In this document: piece by piece, positions 19,598-26,076 of the stretch
Layout of the letters: each line of letters starts with the position of its first letter
Numbering within the stretch: the first letter of the stretch is position 1
Assembly (NCBI GenBank): GCA_024704765.1
Contig: JAKMXF010000177.1
Location: 642,202 to 668,277, forward strand
DNA length: 26,076 bases
Origin: Oopsacas minuta
Taxonomy: Eukaryota; Porifera; Hexactinellida; Lyssacinosida; Leucopsacidae
Direction: 5' to 3'
Notes under the pieces: model-generated
Database searches by the model: none
What the model was told of the DNA's origin: nothing
The model's input: only the letters and a program-made list of their open reading frames with translations
Program-made: the position numbers and the translations under genes

Positions 19598-19896
19598 CCA
19601 ATTCCAATGTGGAACAATTACCATCTGGTGGCAAATGGAATACCTACTACAACAAATTCATTTGAAGCTTGGCATCGTGCCTTCTCATCAACGGTTGCAT
19701 CTCACCATCCTACCTTTTGGAAGTTTTATGAATCGCTAAAAATAGAACAATCAAGCGTGGAACTTAAACAAGCACACCGACCAAGTATAAAATCACTGGA
19801 AAGGGAATTCACATTAGTTGGATTAGTAATGAGCTATCACACGAGGCTTATCCATACCTACCTTAAAAGTATTACTTTTGAGGTGTCCCTTTAATT
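19598..19896 (+). pseudogene. MULE transposase C-terminal relic
   Basis: The frame from about 19598 reads WNNYHLVANGIPTTTNSFEA, then WHRAFSSTVASHHPTFWKFY, then ESLKIEQSSVELKQ. This matches the region after the catalytic core of animal Mutator-like transposases (RTNNxxExWHxxFxxxxxxxHPxxWKFIxxLKxExxxxxxK), often found with FLYWCH fingers. Catalytic DDE residues are not present in the window, and the stop is at 19894-19896. Only the C-terminal part survives. Confidence 0.65.
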
Positions 19897-20737
19897 ATCA
19901 AATCTTTTTCAGTATTGTTAGCATCTCCATTTTTTAGAATTAGCATTACCGTCATTATTATTTCTGTAGTATAGGTATTAGGTATTGATCCTTACTACCA
20001 TATTTAAATAAATGACTTATCATGTTGATTTGTTACAGTTTATCAAGTATTACTGATACAGTAGAACAGTGCTTCTCAATCAGGGGGATATCCCCCATTG
20101 GGGGGGGATGGCAATACCGAAGAGGGGATATATATTTGGAGAGAACCATCTATACCTGGGGTGTGCGTAAATAATTTAGTCAGAGGAGGCTCCTCGCTAT
20201 CGCTACTTATTTTACATCTTTGTATTCAATTCCTCGCTCTTTTAAAAACCCATTTGCATTATACATCGATAAAGTTAGTACTCAGATACAATTATTGTTA
20301 ATACTTTGTAAGCGCTACAATATAAGGGTTCGAAAAGATGGGATGTATCTGGCAAATATAATTTGCTTTTGTATGACAATTCATCAATTAGAATTAACAG
20401 TATATAGATGTATATTTGCTTTATTTTTCAATTATCCGATATCAATTTTATCATTATCATTATAGTCCAGGATTTTGGTGAAAATCATCTGGTCATCCTA
20501 TTAATTATATAATTCTAAATAAGCTAATATTACTTCAATTCATGAATAGTTTCAATTTCATCACATAGGTATTGATATATATTCTAGAGTATAATCATCC
20601 CCAGTATATTGTGTATTTATAGTATCATATCTATTGTAACATTCTGGCGGTGAATCCGCTCAATACCTATAATAGGTATAATCAAATGTTTTACTATAAA
20701 TATCATGCAACTCATAGTAGACTATATTTCTTATATA
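19897..20737. other. Spacer upstream of the REXO1-like gene
   Basis: No gene. CAGTGCTTCTCAATCAGGGG at 20067-20086 resembles the CAGNGGTTCTCAA ends of hAT elements, followed by a G-rich stretch (20081-20107), but no matching right end or duplication was found. Short open stretches at 20098-20465 look like chance. A 17-bp palindrome lies at 20663-20679. Confidence 0.4.
20663..20679. promoter_or_regulatory. 17-bp palindrome 58 bases upstream of the REXO1-like start
   Basis: ATACCTAT-A-ATAGGTAT is a perfect inverted repeat around one base. Its position in the likely promoter or 5' UTR makes a dimeric factor site possible; chance in AT-rich DNA is also possible. Confidence 0.3.
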
Positions 20738-23700
20738 ATGTTTCCATCTTCTGGATATTTCAGAGCTCTGCCTTGTCCTTATTTTCCCCAAGAGGAGTGT
20801 TATAGACCACACTGTCAATTCAAGCACTCCAAACCTAAGATCCCAATCCGAACTGGTACATTTCCCCGCGAGAACCTCACAAAGAAACTACCTCACTTTC
20901 TACAACGAAACACAACAGAACCAAAACATTCTCCAACCAGTAGTTCGACTGAAATTCTCCCAGACATATTCAACCACACTGAACCTACACAGTCAGTATG
21001 TGCTCCAGATTTTACGTCAGTAGTTAATCCTGTCAGCTCCTCCTCCAGTCCTCCCGCCCCCAGATACAGCCCCTTACCCGAGAGCCCCCCCAACTCTGAC
21101 CCTACCTCAACCCTGCTTACTCAAGATGACAACACATCTCCTGAGATAGGAGAGGCATGCGAGGAGACTTTTATTTTCACTTCAGCTCCGACCTCTACTG
21201 ACGATTCGAAATCTAACGAAAGTGAATCCACTATCGAGTCTAATATAGAAACGGATCTGTTAGGTTCCGCTAGTAATCCATCAGATTCAGAAATATCAAA
21301 TGCAACATGTTCTGTATATGCTAATGATACTACTCCAGACGAGGGGACTTCCTTATTCTTACAGCCTGACATTATCGCGAAATTACAGGCTCCCTTAGCG
21401 CCTCTGAAGCGTCGCGCGGAATCTAGCACCTCTGAGACTTCTCAGTCTGACACTTCTCCTATAATCAAAAGGAAGAGAATGATGTTGACAGCTGAAAAAC
21501 GGCCCAACGTATTAGTAATGTCCAAAACGATACCAAAATTATCGACAAATTCTATATTGATTGACAGAGATTCTATCTACATGCCGAAAAGCTCTAGGCT
21601 AGGTTCTAATGTCATATCCAAAGTAACGACCTCAACCAAGCCATCTCTCCCCATGACTATGGACAGTAAGGTTCCTGTTAAGATGAGACAGAAATTCCTT
21701 GATAAAGTATTCTCAGAATACGTCAAAGTCCTACCAGAGAATGACGCACATTCAAAAGTAAATTACCCAAATTTATTTTGGTGTATTTTCGTTAATTTGT
21801 TAGCTACTGCTAATTCAATTCATTTTATCCATAGCGACAGACACTCGCACGAATTGCATAGTTTGTTATTCAACGAATTGGAAACCTACCATATACCACG
21901 TGTTAACACTGCATTTGTAAATCCGTTAGTGACTATACCGAAACAAATTTACTGTGTACCATAGCATGTAGTATGTAGGAATAGCTTGACTGTGTTGCAT
22001 ACATACTTGCGCAATTACTTTCATTCAAACCTTAATCATTGTGAGATACTATATACTATAGCGGTATCATAGCAACGTATTTATTGATCTACTTCGTGAT
22101 GGTAGTATCAATAAAGAAGTATTAACCACTAGAATATTAACATCTGACCTCGATACGAACCGTTTATGACATGCACAATTCAGCACTATTTCTAAGATCA
22201 CATCCATTAATGCGGCTTAATGATGATAAAGAGATAAACACTGATCTTTTTTGGTGTAAGTTTTCACGGAAGTCTACATACGCACATGACGAATAGTTTT
22301 AATCAGCAATATCGACACGAAATTTGTATATATCTGGTCATGCCAATTATTTTACATTTTTATGCGATCGATACTACTTTAACATGAAAGTTAAAATTCA
22401 TCTTACTTTTTCTAATTGCCTCATTTTGGAAAACTAATTCTTAAACAATTTATTATTTATTTGACTGCCAGTTGAGGTTAAATTCTCTCAGATTACGATT
22501 TCTTAATATACAGTCGATTCTCTCTAGTTGTTCACATGTTTATACTTAAATCTCGTAATCGTTATTCACTTGGAATTCTCTAATTGTCAAGGGTTCTCTA
22601 ATTGTCCGCTTCGGCCCATTTCCCACTAGTGAATAATTCGAGAGGATCCACTGTACTTGACTCTAATGAATGCTGCAATACTGGTGCCACTACGTCATAA
22701 TTTTGTTATAGGTGTGATATTTCTTCCAAGACTCGAAAATTGCCCGAGCCAGGGCTAAAATATCCCTGTATGACAAAAAAATTGTTCATACAGTTACATT
22801 GTCTCCATTCAATCCCGAACGCACAACATGTATATATTTATCAATACATCCAAAAGTATTATGTGATTGTTACGATATTTTGTGGTTAAGCTCGAAATTG
22901 TTAATAAATATTCGTGCTACTTACTAGATATGACTTTAGTATTTGAACTTGACATTAAGTACTTAGTGAACTTTCTATTAACGATTGGAAACTCCTGATT
23001 TCATCAACATTCTTCAAATTCATATTTATTTTATTTTGGAGCCTGTAATTTGCAAATCAGAAAGATTTCTAAATTTGGCCAGAAGAATTTCATTTTTCAT
23101 GTATTTATTCCAATTAAAGTATAGAATATTTAGGATTACGTATCATTTTTTGTAAAATATTTTGTTTTTCAAACACAATTTGATCAGTTCTCTATATGTA
23201 GGCAAAAGGTGATGAAAAGAAGATTTATGACCGTACAACAAACAAACAGACTTACACCGGCATCTGTTTAAACACGTTGAAGAAGATACGAATAAGAGTT
23301 AACAGAGCTCTAGGAAACAACAAACCGAATAAGTTAGACGATTCTAAATCTGTAAGCAAGAACGATACTACGAATTTGGACGTCGAAGCTACTACACCTG
23401 ACTCAACAACTGCAGTTATTTGTAATTCTAATATTATTAAATCCAAAGATTCGTTAACCTCTCTAGGTGCAGTTTCCACAGACAATACACCTACAACTCC
23501 ATTTGGTGATAATAGCGTATTGTTAAAATCATTTGACAGTTTAGCAGAGCGATTAAATATACCAGATAATTGTAATAAATCACAGAATAATGAATTTTAT
23601 ATTTTGCTTGAGAAATATTTGCTCACTGAAGAGCAATTGATTGAGAATGCTTACCCAATGAAGACCTCAATACAAGGAGTAGCAGAGATCAAGGTTACGC

Positions 23701-24509
23701 CCTCCTCAACTGAACCCCACGATATTAACCCCAAAGCTAAGAGACATTGTTGTGCGCGTTGTGGTAAAAACTTTATAATAATGAATAATGGTAGTTACAT
23801 GCGTGCTGAGGAATGCTGGTATCATCACGGTAAGGCTTACAACCAGAAAGTAGGTGGAGAATGGATTGCAGTGTTCAGTTGCTGTCAGAGTTCTTCATTC
23901 AATGGATGTCAGGTTGCCGACAAGCATGTAACGAGTGGAGAAAAGCCTGCAAAACGAACCGGTTACACTCTCCTACAGAAACCTACTGAAGGGAAAGAGA
24001 AGAGAATTTTCGCTTTAGACTGCGAGATGGTTTACACAAGCATTGGACTTGAATTGGCGCGTGTCTCTATCATAGACTACAACCATAACACTGTTTATGA
24101 CAGCTATGTTAAGCCATACAATCAGGTGATTGATTACAACACTAGATTTAGTGGTATTACAGTGCCAAAACTAACTGGGATTCTACCAAACTTGAAACAA
24201 GTTCAAAGAGATTTGAAACAAATCATGTTCAATGACTCTATTCTAATCGGGCACAGTTTAGAAAGTGACTTAAAAGCACTGAAGATAATACATAACAGAG
24301 TGGTTGACACTGCTATAGTATTCCCGCATAGAAAAGGGGGACTATTCAAGAGAGCATTGTCTACATTAACCCGTGAGTATTTAGAGAAGATTATACAAGA
24401 CGATGAAGGAGGTCATGACAGTGTAGAAGATGCCATAGCTTGTATTGAGTTGATGGAATTACAAATTTCACAAGATAGAGAGAAATTACAGAAACAGAAG
24501 AAATTTTGA
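20738..24509 (+). CDS. REXO1: REXO1-like RNA exonuclease (two exons)
   Basis: Exon 1 is 20738-21757 and exon 2 is 23202-24509, both phase 0, giving 775 residues. REXO1 is a nuclear DEDDh 3'-5' exonuclease linked to Elongin A. The N-terminus (SSGYFRALPCPYF) matches the REXO1 start and carries a zinc finger C13-C21-C26-H30. A long acidic/serine-rich linker follows, then VKMRQKFLDKVF; across the junction IYDRTTNKQTYTGICLNTLK matches REXO1's YDRSxSKNxYLNVAVNTLKK. A Cys-rich motif (about 523-576) precedes the exonuclease: ALDCEM (D613, E615), IGHSLESDL (D696), GHDSVEDA (H745, D750), all catalytic residues present. An ATG at 20705 is possible, but the REXO1 N-terminus starts at 20738. AATAAA at 24587-24592. 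The protein is shorter than the human one (about 1,200 residues), mainly in the linker. Confidence 0.88.
21758..23201 (+). other. REXO1-like intron (1,444 bp)
   Basis: Donor GTAAAT at 21758 after codon AAA; acceptor ATGTAG ending at 23201. Phase 0. It is long compared with the micro-introns elsewhere in the window and carries a MITE at 22511-22653. Frame continues open past the donor to 21964, so retention would add 68 residues before a stop. Confidence 0.75.
22511..22653. mobile_element. 143-bp TA-flanked MITE inside the REXO1-like intron
   Basis: The left end CAGTCGATTCTCTCTAGTTG and the right end (reverse complement CAGTGGATCCTCTCGAATTA) form inverted repeats of about 25 bp with about six mismatches, flanked by TA at 22509-22510 and 22654-22655. 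Internal TCTCTAATTGTC motifs repeat near 22570 and 22593. Same CAGTSGA end type as the elements at 5503 and 18152. Confidence 0.7.
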
Positions 24510-25318
24510 GAATGGTAAGAGAAATTCGAAAGAAGAAATGCAAACAAATTAACCTTGAAGCAAAAGGCTATGGATTTATCAATAATAATAAATTATCTAG
24601 AAATAACACATTTGAAGAAATATAATTATTTCAGTATATCTCTGAACATTATTAAGCTTGTACGTAGATTGCATTAGATTTGAATTAAATATTGCAAACT
24701 ATTCGTTTAGTATTTATGGCCATTGCTTAGTAGAAAGGACACTCACTCTATTCTTCTCTTCACCTAGTTTGTTTTGGTTAATTTAATCATTATCCATCGG
24801 ATAATACTCCTGTATGACAGACAGTTTAACTACTTCCATTAACAGAACCCATGGGTTTTGGTCAGGGTTTCTTCCAGCTTTTATATGTAGCGCGCCTAAA
24901 CGGGTTCTCGATTTCACTTACACGCCTAGAGTATTTGAATTTCGAAGCATCAAACTTAAATTTTGAGCGAACCATACATCCGTTACATATAATATGGTTA
25001 ATACTACATTCCAGAGGTGTCATCTAGAATCTTTCACTATAAATAATTAACTATTGAAGTAACATTGTATATTTATCTTTATTCAGTGTCTCTCTGTCCT
25101 TATGATTGTTACGTAACCCATTACATTATTCGTCGGAATTAGGTGTATACATCGCGCCTAACTCTCAAAATTTCTTGCTCCTAACTATAGAAATTTTTTG
25201 TAAATACGTGCCTGTAGGCGCGCGTGGGCTCCTGGATGAAAGCCTGGTTCTGGTAGTGTTTGCAATCCCGAGATTCAGGATTGAATATTGCACATTAGAT
25301 TATATGCTTACGCTAGTA
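24510..25318. other. Spacer 3' of the REXO1-like gene
   Basis: Contains the probable poly(A) signal at 24587-24592 and AT-rich sequence. An 86-residue open stretch at 25106-25366 has no recognisable motif and overlaps the end of the Tc1-like element. Confidence 0.4.
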
Positions 25319-25571
25319 CAAATGAAATCAATTTCCAAAAGTATCGGAACACCCTGCCACAATTGACACCTCGTACAAAATGCATACCACCTTAGTTTAT
25401 AGGCTAAAGATGATTGGTAACTGAACATAAATACATATATCATAAACAACAAATAATTAGCTATTGTTTTACTGTCTACTATATCCATAGAATCTTACAA
25501 AGTATCCTCGCCATGTTTTTGCTACTTGTGCTGAAAGGATACAGTGTCCCAATACTTTTGGTCTGGTAGTG
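25319..25571. mobile_element. Putative 253-bp Tc1-like MITE
   Basis: CCAAAAGTATCGGAACAC (25335-25352) is mirrored by GTGTCCCAATACTTTTGGTC (25544-25563), inverted, matching at all but two positions over 18 bases. CCAAAAGTATTGGNACAC is a familiar end motif of Tc1-type elements. TA occurs at 25317-25318 and 25572-25573, but the outermost bases do not align well, so the exact ends are uncertain. No transposase. Confidence 0.55.
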
Positions 25572-25801
25572 TATAGCAAAAATGAGTAAAACTAATCTTC
25601 GAGAGCCAAATTTCTCACTGATTAATTCTTGTTTTCCTCAGAGTTTTTCTATTTTTGAATTGATTCCATCGCTAAGAAAGATTGTATTACTTTAATCAGA
25701 ATAAATATTTAAATAACTAAAATATCGAAATCACAATTGTTTAATAGAATTGTTCTAACCAGCAACCTAAAGTGGTATATAGACGGTAGTCTGAATATAT
25801 C

Positions 25802-26049
25802 TCATAAAGTTAGCTCTACTTCTGGGGTATATCCTCTGATATAGGAATCTCTGCCTGGTACACCTAAAATGAACCAATAAATAGCTAAATCATTAGTTTA
25901 CTGTAGGACTTATTTTTACGAATCTTTTTACTTTTTACTACTTCGATGACACTGTCCAACAAATTTTTAGCATTTTTGCTTCTGGAATACACTGTAGTGT
26001 TTCTCATGTATTCAAGCACCCTGATTCCAAATATCCAATCAGTTTTTCT
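25802..26049 (-). CDS. Probable terminal exons of an unidentified minus-strand gene
   Basis: Minus-strand exon 25932-26049 (acceptor CTGATAG, donor AAAAA|GTAAAAAG) and exon 25802-25863 (acceptor CATTTTAG) flank a 68-bp intron at 25864-25931. Spliced, the frame stays open: KTDWIFGIRVLEYMRNTTVY, a KNAKNLLDSVIEVVKS segment, then PGRDSYIRGYTPEVELTL and a TGA at 25802-25804. The phases fit (1 base left before the intron), the intron size matches others here, and composition looks coding. I cannot name the family. The rest of the gene would lie beyond 26076. Stops just upstream of 26049 require the acceptor there. Confidence 0.4.
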
Positions 26050-26076
26050 CTATCAGGCAGAGATTTTGTAAAATTC

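Noticed and set aside
20067-20107. Complete hAT element starting CAGTGCTTCTCAATC
   Set aside because: No matching right terminus or 8-bp duplication was found nearby.
20320-20345. tRNA T-arm (GGTTCGA)
   Set aside because: No acceptor stem, D-arm or anticodon arm can be built around it.
21121-21429. Minus-strand 102-residue frame
   Set aside because: Antisense shadow of the serine/acidic linker of the REXO1-like gene.
21758-21964. C-terminal coding sequence of the first REXO1 exon
   Set aside because: Homology ends at the GTAAAT donor and resumes in phase at 23202; these codons are intron read-through.
1-26076. CRISPR array, operon or phage-type defence system
   Set aside because: No regularly spaced repeats, no ribosome-binding-site-led gene clusters; introns and gene families are animal.

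Overview
This is eukaryotic, almost certainly metazoan, DNA. It is AT-rich, has GT-AG introns (several only 43-69 bp), and encodes animal families: a REXO1-type exonuclease, FEM1-like ankyrin/TPR proteins, EGF, hormone-receptor-like and cadherin domains, an LRRC34-like protein and a stand-alone NHL propeller. Very small introns, single-exon genes and adhesion-domain fragments would suit a sponge or another early-branching animal. That placement is inference; nothing here fixes the species.

Layout. 1-8760 is a graveyard of broken genes. It holds a cadherin-repeat piece (minus strand, cut by the window edge) and two pieces of one recurrent, probably mobile, protein family (C-terminal half at 307-925, N-terminal half at 8331-8757). 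Between them lie three FEM1-like fragments, two inverted relative to the third (1070-4938), then an EGF-rich receptor ectodomain pseudogene (4974-7180) with a 745-bp TA-flanked element inside one EGF exon, and a plus-strand cadherin scrap. 8760-10065 is repeat-bearing spacer with a hAT-like MITE. 10066-13632 holds two intact single-exon minus-strand genes, an AidB/ACDH-11-type acyl-CoA dehydrogenase and an LRRC34-like protein. 13633-17056 is gene-poor, with a hAT transposase relic, tandem repeats and hairpins. 17057-17905 is an intact NHL-repeat gene. 17906-20737 has a small TA-flanked MITE, repeats, an unrecognised ORF and a MULE transposase relic. 20738-24509 is a two-exon REXO1-like gene whose 1.44-kb intron carries another MITE. 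24510-26076 is spacer with a Tc1-like element and probable terminal exons of an unidentified minus-strand gene that runs off the right edge.

The intact genes (acyl-CoA dehydrogenase, LRRC34-like, NHL, REXO1-like, probably the right-edge gene) have unrelated household or scaffold roles and show no pathway linkage. The main story is structural: repeated decay of adhesion and ubiquitin-ligase-adaptor paralogues, with at least three small TA-target elements of CAGYSGA-type termini, one of which can be removed on paper to restore an EGF exon's reading frame exactly. I found no CRISPR array, bacterial operon, rRNA or convincing tRNA, and no clear new biological system.
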